Assembly: GCA_039707465.1 (NCBI GenBank)
Contig: CM077643.1
Location: 248,090,919 to 248,154,918, forward strand
DNA length: 64,000 nucleotides
Direction of reading: 5' to 3'
DNA from: Rhabdophis nuchalis
Taxonomy: Eukaryota > Chordata > Lepidosauria > Squamata > Natricidae
This document shows positions 42,640-56,185 of the stretch, piece after piece. The position numbers were made by a program, and so were the translations under genes. Under the pieces are notes generated by a model. It made no database searches. It was not told the origin of the DNA and saw nothing but the letters and a program-made list of their open reading frames with translations. The stretch's first letter is position 1; each line of letters starts with the position of its first letter.

Positions 42640-45600
42640 TTGTAATGCCACAATAATCCAACTAATACGCAACAGGTTGTTCTTTCTGTTTCTCTATAGG
42701 TTCATGGAATGTTTGCAATGAAGAAGAACGGATAATTCAGTTTCATAGAAATAAAGTAGCATCATTCCTAGACTGCATCTTAAATATGTGAAAACCAATG
42801 AAGGGATGGGGAACTTTGTAGTGCTGTGGGCAGGCAGTGGGAAACATGGAGTGCATGCCTCATCTGGCCTGGGAAGAAAGGGTGACCATTAGCAGATGTA
42901 AGTATTGAATGGAACCTGGGCTTCTAGAGTTGAGGTTAATTCCTTGACTTTAGCAGAAATCTGCTGCTTGCTGGATACTGCAATAACGAACCTTACAGAA
43001 CTAACTAGCTCTGTGAAGGTCAATCAGATAGAAGTTGTCTTTTTAAATACCGGTAATTGCAAGAGGTCTACTTTTCTTTGTATTTGGCCACCATAGGCAT
43101 GGCAGAGGGCCCATTTCTGATTTTCTATTAATCTTGATGCCTCAAATTTGTGACTTGATGGGAAACAGAACCTTTTTTTTAAAGCAATAAATACAAGGCT
43201 ATATTCTTTACCCACCCTTCCCTTCCTCCTGGGCCACTGCATACATCTGTGTCACATCAAAGGAAAGAGTGAGGCAAGGCCTGCTTAAGAAATTATTGTG
43301 GGAAGAGATCATTGTATTTTGGTCAATCTGGCTCCTGGCATGGGAACTTGAGCTGACTAAAACAGTCTGTATTGTTTTCCAAGTGTGCACCTTTCAGAAT
43401 CACTACATCCATCACAAAAGGAAAACCTCTGAGAGAAAAAACTGAAGTCGGCTTGTGCTTAAGTGCAGAGACAAAACCCTCTCTGTTCTCAAAGACAAAA
43501 CCTTCTCGTAACTGTGAGTCCTTGGCATGAAGTTGTACATGAAAGGAAACATAAAGTGGATTAAGCATGATGGCAAATAGCTTGCAGGGCTCTGTTAGGA
43601 AACCTGCCTGTCATTTTCTGTTTTGAGTAGAATAATGATCCAAGCTGCAAAGAGAGGCCGGAAAGAGTTCCAAAAACTTTGAAGCATTTTAAGCTGCTCT
43701 CTTCCATTTCTTGCCATGATTACAGAGAAAATGTAACAGGATCTGGTCCAGCTAACTGAGAAAGAGAAATTGCAAGCCTTCCAAACCAAAAGATAGTGAT
43801 CTTGAGTCACCTTTATGTCTGCCAGATCTTCCCTTTGCCAAGTTTAGCTCTTCACTTCTTCATCCTCTTTCCATTCTTCCCCCATTACTGTGGCGAGATA
43901 AGGATCATGTTGTATCACTTTTATCTGCTGATAACAGGGCTCCAATTAGAGGAGTGAGAGCTGTTCTTAAAATAAAGGTGGAGATTTCATGTTTTGGCTC
44001 AAAAAAGTGGTTTTAAACAGGAATGTAGAGCTGGTGATTTCATAGATGCTTTTGTCTTTTTGCTCATTTAAAAAACTTTAAAGGTAAAGACCCTATTTAA
44101 TAGAGTTCAACTCCTGGTGATATTGTAGTACATATAATTCGCTTGGCAGAGGATGGAAGTGGTTGGACGTTGCTTTCTTTTTATGGGTGGACTTGACCTT
44201 AGCTCAGCTTTTGTAACTCTCCTATTAAAGTTTCACTTTATAGTTTTCACTTTTTCATCCTGTGATGAAAAAAAAAAGTGCCATTCCTTGAATTATCCAA
44301 AATAAAAATGGCCTTTGGGACCTCATGGATTTTGTGAGATACAAATTCAATTTCCTACCTATCCTGGCCTTTTTATACAGTAACTGGGCAAAGTACCTAA
44401 TATTAATGTTTTTCTATCAGAGGCATCAGTGTAATCTTCAGTTATATAGCCAATGCATTCATACATAATTCATAGTTGTGAGAGATGGTGCTCATGTAAG
44501 GGGAGCCAGTATGATGGACTACTGTGAAGCAGCAGTTTTCCAGAAAGGAGGGAACAAATCCCAGAAAGGGGGGCTAGACAAGCGGCAGCACAGCCTGGAG
44601 ATGGATAGGAGACAATGGAAGAGAGTAAGGAGGCGTTCCTTAAAAGCTCTGAGGTTATGTATATCTATTATGCTGAAAGTAGTATAGATTTAGTCTGGCA
44701 AGATTCTGTCTATTGTGTAAGCAAATAAAGAATTGGCTGAATTGCTTTTCTGTGACAATAGCACACATATTTAAGCCAGCAGTTTTTTTGGGTTTTTTGC
44801 ATTGCTGGATAAAAAGATGCATGAGGCATATGAAAGCTATGCAGCATTCTGGGACACTTAAGACTCCTTTCCTTATTTCAGGTTTTTTAAAAATAAATCA
44901 TCTACAGCACAATTTTTTCTCTCTTTCCTGCTAACTTCTGGATAACCATGAATTTTCATGGCAGTTTTGAAGCATCTGTTTTGTCATTTGGGAGGTTTTA
45001 AGGGACAAAATAGATACCTTAATCCTTGCAAACTATAACAAAGATTCTTAACCCTCCTTGTATCCAACTTAAAGAATGAAGACAACCTGTCATGCTTTGG
45101 GTAGTTTTATCAGACAAGATGGCTGCCTCAGGCTTTTGTACTTATTTCATTCTTTCAATCTTTCTTAACACTTCCAACCATGGGTTGAAATGTAGAAGTG
45201 CCATTACCATCACCCATGTGATACTTGTTTGATCAGGGCAGGAGGCACACCATCTTATTCAGATGCCATTGTGGGTTCTAATTGATACCTAGGATTTCAA
45301 ATTTCTGATAATATCCACTGTAAAGATAGTCGGTGTTATCAGCCACATTAATCACTGATTTCAGGGAGCCCGTGAAAATTAAAAAGCAAATTCTAACTGG
45401 ATAAAGATGCCTGGCTCATAAATTTAATTTCTCTCTGGGCAGCTGGTTTGGAGAAACACTCTCACATCCCTCTCTGACCTCATGTGGATATTGCTGTTTG
45501 TATTCTTGTGATATCATTAGCCAAAACCACTAGTCACAACACCCATGTCTAGGGCTATCTGTATTCAGTTCTGACATTAAAGCAGTTCAAATTACATATT

Positions 45601-46270
45601 TATGCCATCCAGATTTGGCCAAGAAAAGATATTTTTCTTCTTAGTTAAATCATTCTCTTGGGCAAATGTCTGCATTTTCTTCATTGCCTGTGATTTATTT
45701 TGGTTTGCTGTTATTATGAGATATTATGACAAACAGCAACAGAAAATTAAAATCTGTTTTTCAAATCTGGAAAAATACTGGAAGGCTTGGAGAACACTAT
45801 CACAATCTAGTGTGATATAAGCTAGTCTCAAACTGTTGCATAAGTCTTTCATCTATGGCCTGGCTGCCAGAAAGAGAAAAGTTTTTTTTCCTGTAGTTTT
45901 TCATACGTTTGTCTGATAGTTTGCCTGAATACGCCATTTCACACTGCAATCTCTGATCCTGAATTCTCTATTTTGTTTATTTCAGAGGAAAGAAACACCA
46001 CTTCTCACAATACACTGCAACAAAGATCAGTGAAATACGGATAAAACAAATCATGTAAAATATACTCCAAGGAATTAATGACATACCCATACTGAACAAC
46101 ATATATTTATCTGTACATATAATTTACACTAAAACTACCCAAAAGTAGAGAGAGAAAAAATCACACACACCCCAAAGTAAATCATAAAAATGAAATCACT
46201 CCAATGGCCTTAGCTATATAAACTGAAAATATACACTAATTCTTAAGTGTCATCAAGCCAGTGTCAACCA
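42640..46270. other. No gene recognised
   Basis: 3.6 kb with no open frame over 81 codons and no recognised domain. A piece at about 44082-44205 (aaaggtaaagaccctattta...) may be a diverged SINE. Possible conserved non-coding sequence cannot be judged without alignment. Confidence 0.4.
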
Positions 46271-47869
46271 TTAATCATTTTTTTTGGCAAGTTCCGGTGC
46301 TCAAGATGGAGGAGCTGCGAGCCGAGCTGCGGGTCGAAGAAAGAACGTGCTCATTGAATGGCTGAGGGTTTACTCCCTCACCGGGGCTGCCAAACTGGAC
46401 TATCAGCCTCAGGAATATCTGGAGGGAGCCTGGGAGGAGAGCCGTGGACGCTGGTCGTGGAGTCTCTTCGGATGGAGCTGGCTGCCGGCACGTTGGTTGT
46501 CGGTACGCGGGGCCTTGCGGGGGGTGGGGGGCTGGCTCGCCATCCTGGCTTGTGCGGCGTTTTGGGCGCTGCCGCTCCATCTTTGCTGCTCCCTGGCGGT
46601 TTTTGATCTGCTACGCCCTCGCCGCTCCAGCCGCTTTGGTCCTTCCTGCCGGGTTGCTGTCTTCGTCTTGTTGCTTTCTCCCAGCTGTTCCTGCTACTTC
46701 GTCGCTTCGTCGCTTCTATTTTCTTTGCTTCCTTGTTTTGCACCTGGCGTTCTTATCACCCGTTGCTCTGCTCCTATTGTTCCTGTTGTTCCTGTTGTTC
46801 CTGCTGTTCCTGCTGTTCCTGTTGCTCCTGCCTTTTTGCTGATATGCTGCTTCGTCGGTTCGTCTCTTCATCCTGTGTCTGCTGCCCTCCCAGTCTGTCG
46901 TTTTTGCCTCTTTGTTTCCTTCGTCATTCCGGCATCCTGCTCCTGTTCCTGCTGTTTATGACTTTTTTGCTGTTTTTACGGTTTTGTTTCGTCGTTGGTG
47001 CTTCTGTCATTGCTGCCCCTGCTGCTTCGTTTCTGTGTCCTGCCATCCTCGTCGTTCTGTGACTTTGCCTCATCATTCTTTATTTTGTGCTACTTTGCTT
47101 TGACTCCTGCTGCCCCTGCTGTCTCGTGTCATGCCTTATATTCTCTTGCCTTGCTGTCACGTCTCGTCACCCATCATCACATCCCCCCCCTTACATCGAA
47201 GGCAGGACGATGCTGAACTACATCAATCAAGATCCCTGGGCCTTGGCCCATGGCTCACTAGCTCAGACCTCTGTAGGCCCTGTTGGAACTGATATGGCCT
47301 ATGGGTAAGATCTTAATTATGGGCCCCAGTGACAATGACAATTTACCTCAAAACGGAGCCCCCCCTCACTGGAAAACTTCTCTCACACAGACTACCAATG
47401 TACTCAGCAGCTGACCTCCATGCCCTGCAAGAGTCCCCTCTCTCGCAGGTTTGGCCCTCATCGTTAACGAGGGCCCACCTCGATGAGGGATTTTTTTAAT
47501 TAAGAGAGGTGGTCCAAACGGCACTTTAGGGGATTTTTAATTAAATTTTTAGTCCGGATTTTAGGGGGTCCCAGGGAGGGGAGAGGGCAATTTAAAATTG
47601 GGGTGGTGGGTGAGGGTGAACACCCACCGGGGAATTCTCCCAGGCCGGCTGATGGCCCTGGCAGGGAGGGCGTAGGTCCGGGAATTGGGGAGGGGAGGAG
47701 GGTCAGTTTAGCAGAGGGCAATTCCATCGAGACTCTATATGGGAGGGGTAGGAATGACGGGAGCAGAGGACCATATCTTATTAGGGGAGGGTGCACCCGC
47801 TGTTTGCGAGCGGTGGCGCGCTCCGGTCCCCAAGGCTCCTCTTGCAATTCAGGGGGTCCTGGATTTCAG

Positions 47870-48495
47870 GACCTAGGCCTTCGGCTGATGCTGTCTAACA
47901 CCAGGTCCATGATCAACAAAGCCCCCCTCATTTATGATCTGATTTCGGAGGGGGTGTCGGACCTGGCGGGTATCACGGAGACCTGGTTGGACCAAGAGGG
48001 GTGTGTGCCCCTTGTTGAAATGTGCCCACCAGGTTACCGTGCATTTCACCAGCCGAGAGCCCAGAGTTGGGGTTGGAGGGGTGGCGGTTATTATAAAAGA
48101 GAGCTTGGATCCAAGGGAGACCACTGCCGCAGACTGGCAGTTGTGAGTCTCTTTGTGTGAAGTGGGGCCATGGGAGGCAGCAGGGCATGCTGATTGTGTA
48201 CCTGGCTCCCCGCTACGTATCAGCAGCCCTACCCAAGCTCCTCAGTGTGATAGCCGAGATGGCAATTGAGACCCCCAGACTGTTAGTCATGGGGGACTTT
48301 AATTTGCCATCGGTAGGCAAATCATCTGAGGCGGCTCGGGAGTTCATGGCCTCCATGATGGCCATGGACCTGACCCAGTTAGTTCATGGCCCCACCCACA
48401 CTGGGGGACATACACTGGACCTAGTTTTTGCCTCCGGCCAGTGGCTGAATGATCTCGGTTTAGGGGAAATAAGTGGACCCCCTGTCATAGTCTGA
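47870..48495 (+). pseudogene. LINE apurinic endonuclease domain, frameshifted
   Basis: Two frames cover the domain: the first carries LRLMLSNTRSMINKAPLIYD and GITETWLDQEG; the second (48157-48495) carries RLLVMGDFNLPSV and LVHGPTHTGGHTLDLVF. Their separation shows at least one indel. EEP-type endonuclease nicks target DNA in LINE insertion (family knowledge). Confidence 0.85.
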
Positions 48496-48559
48496 TCACT
48501 CTCTCCTTTGGTTAAGCTTTCCAACTACTACACCCCACCGCGCGGAGGCGGAACCAGAA

Positions 48560-50767
48560 GTGACAAGATGGTTCCGCCCCAGGCGCCTGATGGACCCTGA
48601 GTGGTTCCAGATGGAGCTTGGGCCACTACCTGAGTCCATGACCCGTGACTCGACTGAGGACCTAGTGGCCACCTGGAATAGTGCGGCCGCGGGGACCTTG
48701 GACCGGGTCGTGCCTTTGCGGGCTCTCACCCGATGCCGATCTACCTCGGCTCCTTGTTTCTCTGAGGAGCCGAGGGTGATGAAGCATCGGAAGAGATGCC
48801 TAGAGAGCATTTGGAGGACCACGCGTTCCGAATCTGACCGGACACTGGTAAGGTCCCATTTGAGGACCTACCTAGTGGCGATAAAAACGGTGAAACAGAA
48901 TTATTTCTCCGCTCTTATTGCGTCTGCAGGTAACCGATCTGCTGCCTTGTTCAGGGTGTCCCACTCCCTCCTTCAGCAGAGGGCTTGGGATGCGCCCTTG
49001 CAGGGTCGTGCAGAGGAATTTGGAGGTTATCTGCATGATAAAATCAATCAGATCCGGAACGGGTTAGCCTCCGATTAGTCTAGTTCAGGCAGGCAGGCAG
49101 ACAGAGGCAGGTCTTGAGACCGTTATCTGGGAAGAGTTTGAGCCTGTGGCTCCCGAGGACATGGACAGGGTGCTGGGGCAACTGAACACCACCACATGTT
49201 TATTGGACCCGTGTCCCTCTTGGTTGATACTGGCCTCCCGGGAGGTTACATGAGGCTGGCTCCAGGGAATTGTCAACGCTTCCTTGAGTGAGGGGTTCTT
49301 ACCGGCTGCCTTGAAAGAGGCGATGGTGAGACCCCTCCTCAAGAAGCCTTCCTTGGACCCGGCTGTATTAGCCAACTATCGTCCCGTCTCCAACCTTCGC
49401 TTTCTTGCGAAGGTTGTTGAGAGTATGGTGGCACAACAGTTCCCCCAGCACCTGGAGGAAACTGTCTATCTGGACTCACGCCAGTCTGGCTTCTGAACCG
49501 GGCACAGCACAGAAACGGCATTGGTCGCGTTGGTGGATGATCTCTGGAGGGCTCGGGATAAAGGTTGCTCCTCTATCCTGGTCCTATTAGATCTCTCAGC
49601 GGCTTTTGATACCATCGACCATGGTATCCTGTTGCGCCGGCTGGAGGGGTTGGGCCTGGGGGGCACCATTTTATGGTGGTTCTCCTCCTACCTCTCTGAC
49701 CGGTCGCAATTTGTGTTGGCAGGAGGGCAGAGGTCAATGTCAAGGTGCCTCACTTCTGGGGTACCACAGGGGTCGGTCCTCTCGCCTCTCCTGTTCAACA
49801 TCTATATGAAGCCGCTGGGTGAGATCATCTGTGGCTTCGGGATTGAGTTCCATCAGTACGCCGATGACACCCAGCTGTACATCTCCATCCCGGGCAACCC
49901 CAATGATGCCGCGGAAGTGATGTCCCGGTGTCTGGAGGCCGTGCGAGTCTGGATGGGGAGAAACAGGCTCCGACTCAACCCGTCCAAGACCGAGTGGCTG
50001 TGGTTTCCGGCACCACGACATAGCCAGCTGGTTCCATCACTGGCTATCGGGGGCGAGTCATTAGCCCCCGCGGAGAGGGCTCGCAACTTGGGCATCCTCC
50101 TGGATACTCGGCTTCTTTAGATGACCATGTGACAGACGTGGCCAGGGGGGCTTTTTATCAGGTACTCCTGATACACCAGTTGCGCCCCTTTCTGGATCGT
50201 GACGCCCTACGCACGGTCACTCAAGCCCTCGTCATTTCCCGCCTGGACTACTGCAATGCTCTCTACATGGGGCTTCCCTTGAGGTGCACCCGGAGACTCC
50301 AGCTAGTACAGAATGGGGCCGCACGGGGGATTTTGGGGGCCTCTAGACGCTCCCATGTAACACCTCTCCTGCGCGAGCTGCACTGGCTGCCTGTGATTTT
50401 CCGAGTGCGCTTCAAGGTGTTAGTAACAACCTTCAAAGCGCTCCATGGCAATGGACCTGAATATTTGCAAGACCATCTCCTACCGCATACCTCCCATCGA
50501 CCAGTCCGCTCCCACAGAGAGGGTCTCCTCAGGGTCCCATTGCCTAGCCAATGTCGGCTGGTGACCCCTAGGGGGAGAGCCTTCTCTGTGGCAGCTCCGG
50601 CCCTCTGGAATGATCTTCCCCCCCGACCTGGGCACAACCACGGACTTGCGCCTCTTCCGCTGGGCCCTGAAAACTCATCTATTTTGTGCGGCCGGCCTGG
50701 CATAGCTTTTAAATTTATTTTATCAACTGGGTTTTATTGGGACTTTTTAGAACAGGTTCTTGTTTAA
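48560..50767 (+). pseudogene. LINE linker, reverse transcriptase and C-terminal domain, broken
   Basis: Linker (48560-49078: DRVVPLRALTRCRST, TVKQNYFSALIASAGN), RT in two frames (49284-49496 and 49521-50120: LDLSAAFDTIDHGILL, GVPQGSVLSPLLFN, QYADDTQLYIS) and C-terminal region (50129-50767: [15 protein letters not shown]). Same family as 30854-32311, which keeps Arg where this copy has TGA at 49494. Confidence 0.87.
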
Positions 50768-50889
50768 TTTATTTTTATTATCTTTATTGTACCCGAGGTT
50801 TTTATGTTTTATGATTGCCTGTTCACCGCCCTGAGTCCCGCAAGGGAGATAGGGCAGTATATATATTTGAATAAAGTAAAGTAAAGTAA

Positions 50890-52260
50890 CCAACTAGGGA
50901 TAGATTCATTCTAGAATTACCTGTCTTTAACTTGGATTTTTAGATTCTTCAATTGTGGATTCTTTGCTATCCTTTTCCTCCTTTTCCTTCACCTTTTCCA
51001 AATATTATGGACTTCCCAAGGGAACTAGATCTTTACATGATGTATCCACAACGTGACAGCTGGTCTCTAGTCACTGGTGTTTTGATTCAAAATTATTCTT
51101 TATTTTATTTTATCTATTCTGATACATTTGTTTATTTTCCTGCCTATCTATGGCTTCCTTAAAAGTCTTTTCCTGCACCAATGTTCAACCGAGATTCTTT
51201 TGATCCTGTTTCTTGCATGTACATCTTCTTTCACATCCATAGATTGTTACTGGAAAAATCATGGCACTTACACATACTGGATCTTAAGTCCTACAAATAA
51301 ACCTGCAATTATAGATGTGAAGTTCATAACCAAAGCTTACCTTCAGATAATTCATATAATAGTGAGTAGCTGAAAATTAAAATAGTCTGGTCTTTTATTG
51401 TGCATGCAATAGTGCAGATTCTGCCACATATGAATTCATATTGCATCTGAAACAGATTTGATAGAGAGCGCTGCTTGAGCAGTAAAATACTAATCTGATT
51501 TTTTCTTGATGAATATGTTACCTAGTAACAGATTTGATCATAAATCTTATACCAAATGAGAGTGTAGGTTTGGTGTAGCTTCCCAGGGCTAAGTAATCTC
51601 TCCTTCCCAAACTATTTCTATTCCTAATCAAAATTAGGCAAACTTTAGGCTCTTGAGATCTACATTGTTTTCTTAAGGAATACCAAATTCCACTGATTGA
51701 AGCAGTGGTTCTTACATTCAGAATAATTATACCCAAGGGAGTAGTCTGGCATATCCTGTGAGTAATGGAGCAATTTTTAGTGTCTTTGCGAGTCAAAGAT
51801 CCAGTTTGGGACTCCTGCTGCTGAGATGCTTCTATAAAACAAAAGTCTGTTTTTTGGAGGGGGGCACAATAATGACAATATTTGAGACCAGGAAAATGGA
51901 TAACTGGGTCAAATAGTTTCAAGAATCACTGGGTTGGGGTTTGTTTGTTTTTTGCACTGATTCAAAAGGCATATACTGGAATTTTGAGCCCCAGCAAACA
52001 ATTTGAAGTGCCAAAAGTTAATGGGTCCCACAGAATTTTCTGTTGCTATTTTATGCCTGAAAATAAAATCACGAAAAATATTCAGCAATTTTTATCTTGT
52101 ATTTACTGAAACAGTATGCTGCTCTATACATAACTCAGTGGCCTTGAACTTTATCAATGATGCATTTGGGAGAATAACTGGCCAGAAGGTTTCTATCTTA
52201 TTGCATCTCTCACCTGGCATGTACTTAAATAGTGAAATAGAAAGATTGGTATACTTATAT
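50890..52260. other. No gene recognised; possible weak MITE at 51704-51933
   Basis: cagtggttctta at 51704 and its approximate reverse complement at about 51922-51933 could be ends of a small element, but no target duplication is visible. Confidence 0.3.
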
Positions 52261-52611
52261 CAGGGGTGGGTTTCAGGAGGTACCCCCCGGTATGGGGGTA
52301 CTGGAGCCAGCCCGGAGCACCGGATACCATTCCAGTACATTGCTCTGGAGGGCCAGCCCACCGGCCCACCCTTGCTCCTTTCTGTACTTTTAAATCTTCA
52401 GCGCTTCCACGCACACACGCAGCATGTACAGCACCTGCACGATGCTCAGGCAAGCAGCTGAAGCATCACGGAGGCTTGCGCAAGCATCACAGGTAAGTAC
52501 AACACACACACACATGTCACATGTATGTGCGCGCGTGGCATGCACGTCCATATGGGTGACGCCAGGGCCATTCCAACCGTACCGCTTGGAACAGAATCCG
52601 GAACCCACCAG
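52261..52611 (+). mobile_element. hAT-type MITE with perfect 8-bp target duplication
   Basis: 351 bp. Starts caggggtgggtttcaggagg and ends ccggaacccaccag. Flanked by acttatat on both sides (52253-52260 and 52612-52619). Interior ctccagagcaatgtactgg-type sequence (minus) and a CA-rich stretch at 52500-52515. Confidence 0.92.
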
Positions 52612-52619
52612 ACTTATAT

Positions 52620-54460
52620 GTTGGATTTGCAGAATATAAATGACAATTGGGAGAAGGCCTATGCACAAGAATATTCTCAACTAAGGTTAGCACTTGCTTC
52701 AAATTAGATAAAAGCCCACATTTCAACTGGGGGGGAGGGGGTTAAATCTAGCTCACTTATGGCTATGTAGGGATTCCAGGTTGATCTCTCTTTTAAATCC
52801 ACCCCCAGATTCTGCCATTCCTTCCCTTATATATCCTGATTAACTGTTTTTCAAATATACATTGGATATGCAAGGATTTCTCTCCGTGCTTTATACAGTA
52901 TACGATTGTATTAACATAGATTGTAGCTGGATGTCTTATCTTATACTCATCATATCAATATCAGTAGACCAGTCATTCATGTGGCTATTCTTGCCATCTC
53001 CATTAACATCGATAAAATAAATAATTTGTCCCTGTGCATAATGTAAAGATGCATCACTGATTGAGGTATTACTGTAGATTGAAACGTTATAAGGCTTTCC
53101 GATTGCCACACTCAGAACCATGCACCATTTTAGCTCTTTGGCAAGTTTTTTCTTCTACTATATCCCTCCTGGCAGATTATAATATTTAGATAACATTTGT
53201 ACTAATAAAGATACATCTGTTATTCTGCTGCAGCAGTGGAATGTCTGCCAAATCATATGGCCCCCTCAGTTGGTCAGTCTCAAGTATAGTATTGCTTTAC
53301 TAATTCTTCCACTTTTAATTGATGCAAAAACAATATATATAAAGAACAAGCATTCTGTGGAATTTTAAAAAATCTCATTTGAATGACGGCTACAAATGTT
53401 CTTTGGATGAAATGCAGATGTATAATAAAGACTGAATTTTGGAAAAAACTAAGCATTTTTATCTTTCAGTGATTTCAGTTGAAGAGATCTTCCACTGAAA
53501 CAGTGGGAAAACTATTTCATGTTGTTTAGGATGTATCCTTCATTAATCTTTTTAAGGCTGCTGAATATATATCCAGTTTATTGGAAATAAACAATTAGAA
53601 ATAATACAGTGATTGTTGTTAGATATATTAATATGTTTAAACAGAATCATTAAACCCTTCCTTAAGAACATCCATTTATTTACTTATTTGAGTTTTGCCC
53701 TAAAAGCAGGTCTAAGATCTGGAAATACTTCACAATCTTATGAATGCTCTTTAACAAACCACAATATCTGTCACCCAGCCTCTTACATTTAAACAGAACT
53801 GAAATGGGAATTTAAAAGCAAAATAGAAAGGACAGTGAAACAGAAGCTTATTCAATCTGTTATCCATCTTGTCAATGAAAAAAAGTGAGATTGGAACACT
53901 AATACCATTGTTGATTTTTAGCTTTTTAGCTTGGGTAATTTTCTATACCTGTTTGAGTGAGGCTGTAAATGTAGATTGAAGGAATAATTTATCTAATTAT
54001 CTTGACAGGCAGAGCTATCAAAGCAATTCATTGAAAATGTCCGTTAACAAAGCTAGGATTCTGGAAGTAACACATTTTCATTTTATTTTCTTCAAATAAG
54101 TTGCTATCAATGGCTAGGAAAGTGGAGCCTATTTTCCCATTTTCTTTCTTTCTGGAAAATTGATATTTTGATAGTGCCTGTTTTCAAAGGATTTGAAAGT
54201 AGTGCATTGCAATGATAAATTGTTAAAGCATTGAAAACACTTTTTGAATGGTTTGTATTATCCTGATTTATGTTCTTCCAGGAATCAGACGGTAATATAG
54301 ATGTACCAATCAAGGAATCAAAGATTACTATCTAGTCCTGTCTGGATTTCAGATGGGTACCACTTTATAATTTTTCGAAGTGCATCTGCGAATGTACAGT
54401 GGAATGATTTTGCCTTAGTCATGTTATAGTATGCATCTTCAAGCCAAAGCTGTTTTTCCA
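52620..54460. other. No gene recognised
   Basis: AT-rich with no open frame over 68 codons. No identifiable repeat apart from short A/T runs. Confidence 0.4.
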
Positions 54461-54463
54461 AAA

Positions 54464-55012
54464 GGTAATTGGATTTCCTTAGTTTCTTCTTGGAAAAAGT
54501 TTAGCTTCTCATCCAAGAAGCTTCTTCAGTTCTATCTGACTGGTTGGGAATGGAAGGATTTACTGTATATTCTTTGTCACATCCCTCTGTCCAGAATATG
54601 AACTTTGCTGTCTTCAACATTCTGGACACAGAGGACCACTGGTTTGAAAGAGGAGTCAAAGATGCCATCTATGTTAAAATTAAATAGGCCTTCCTCAACA
54701 GAGGGAGAAAGATATAACACCACCTATCTCCTATTTGCAAAGCAGTCTTTTCAGCAATCCCAAGAAAGTTCCACACATGTTTGCACTCTGATTCAGGTGA
54801 CTTTGAGGATAGAGATGAACCCCCAAGTGACCTCAATAATTTTCAGAGTGCTTAAGACTGACCTTCAGAATGCTAACAACCAAATGACTGCAAAGAACAT
54901 AAATCCTTCAAATCACCACCAGTCAGTCAGAACTGAAGAAGCTTCTTGGGTGAGAAACAACATGTTTTCAGAGAAAAAACCCAATAAAGTTTTGGATAAT
55001 GACCTGGATAAT
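54464..55012 (+). mobile_element. Penelope-like element fragments in inverted arrangement
   Basis: Left: ctcatccaagaagcttcttc with agttctatctgactgg (minus sense). Right: cagtcagaactgaagaagct followed by tcttgggtgagaaac (plus sense), then taatgacctggataattgag, a block I associate with vertebrate Penelope ends. The open frame of 136 codons between them (54605-55015) has no recognised domain. Confidence 0.55.
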
Positions 55013-55019
55013 TGAGAAT

Positions 55020-56152
55020 CTCCATAGATATATATGATCAACAATTATATGGTGCCAATTGCCATGCAAGCTTAATATAGTCACACATTTGAATAGAAGT
55101 ATGGTGACTGTGCTTCTAAGGAGAATACTTTTATCCAGCTAAAATGCTTCCCTATCACTTTGAAAAAGGTGCTTGGTTTTTCCATTCTGTGCTTCATCAA
55201 AACTGGAAATTTATTTTTTAGCAAATTTATCCTCTGTTGTGGCGTTTATTTTCTTATCGGTGGAAAGAGTGTTTGCCAAACTTTCTCCTTTCCACTGCAT
55301 GTTTCAGTCAGTCTGTGTCATGGGAAAAGCTTTTGAATGCATGTTATTTTCTCTGAGTTCTTTGCATGCAATATTTCCAAGATTCATTAGGATAATGCAT
55401 TTCACTGCAGTCCTCATCTATATCGTACATCGCAGAAGGCCTTTTAAAGGAACCTTAGTCCATTTGCTAATAGTTGCAAAAATCAATCATCCCTTACAAA
55501 AACCAACATACCACCCTAAAAAGAAAAGAATATTTGCTGTTTGTCATGAAAAATATCTTAAATTCATGGATTGTTTCTGACTCTTTATGTGCATATGCAT
55601 GCATTAGAGAAATGCTAGAAAATTTCTTTTTTCTCTTTGTGAAAAAGGAGGCAATGGCTCTTAAATCAAGGAATTCTAGAATTCTGTGGGGGACTGTAAA
55701 CGCTGAAGTAGCCAACTTTGGTTCAGAGAAAATGAGTGATGATTAGATGATATTCTTGGTGCTCAGCTAAGTTAGCTAAGGCTCAGCAATGATTGGCTGA
55801 AGATGCTGTTTGAAAGCTATAGATTTGCAAGCATATAGGCAAGATCATGTTGAATACATTTTCAGTATGCAGCAGACAGTATGAAGAAGTGTTTGCATTT
55901 TTCAAATGTATTGAAATTATTGTTGGGAAATGATTAGCAAATGGAACAGTTGCTGGGGTGGGAGAACTCTGTGCTAATTCAGTTGAACATTCATTTTACT
56001 TTTTTTCTTTTAGAAGTCAACAAATAACTCTTGATTAGAAATGGGAAGTGGTCCCCTGCCATTTCATTTGTAACGCATAGCTTACTTTGGCTTCAAACAG
56101 AAAGAATACTTGCAATCATGGAGAAAGAATGGAACAGTTACAAATTGGACAC

Positions 56153-56155
<3 letters not shown>
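55020..56155. other. No gene recognised
   Basis: Includes overlapping open frames of 135 and 90 codons (55173-55580 and 55474-55746). They are low in charged motifs, without a recognised domain or supporting splice sites; likely chance. Confidence 0.35.

Positions 56156-56156
<1 letters not shown>

Positions 56157-56184
<28 letters not shown>
56157..56184 (+). repeat. (TG)n microsatellite
   Basis: TG dinucleotides directly abutting the first unit of the 345-bp tandem array. Confidence 0.9.

Positions 56185-56185
<1 letters not shown>

Larger units (their letters stand above)
46278..50888 (+). mobile_element. Near-full-length L2-clade LINE, inactivated
   Basis: 4.6 kb, GC-rich against AT-rich flanks. 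Order: a 5' region (46278 to about 47850) with a GTTCCTGCT-type short repeat near 46780-46830; endonuclease (about 47870-48500; TRSMINKAPLIYDLI, GITETWLDQEG, VMGDFNLPSV); linker; RT (about 49280-50700) with YADD at 49857-49868; 3' UTR with caccgccctgagtcccg; and tail (AAAGT)n at 50869-50886. Breaks: a frameshift near 48090-48150, a stop at 48493-48495, a stop at 49076-49078, TGA at 49494-49496 in the RT fingers, and a stop near 50118-50120. Not functional. Confidence 0.88.

Noticed and set aside
46284..47216. Open frames rich in Val, Pro, Leu, Cys and Phe
   Set aside because: Driven by the short repeats and GC-rich 5' region of the LINE; not called as a gene.
51518..51922. 134-codon open frame on the minus strand
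   Set aside because: No domain recognised, and it overlaps a possible small inverted-end element; no supporting signals.
55173..55746. Open frames of 135 and 90 codons
   Set aside because: Sequence is AT-rich, frames overlap each other, and there is no domain or splice context.
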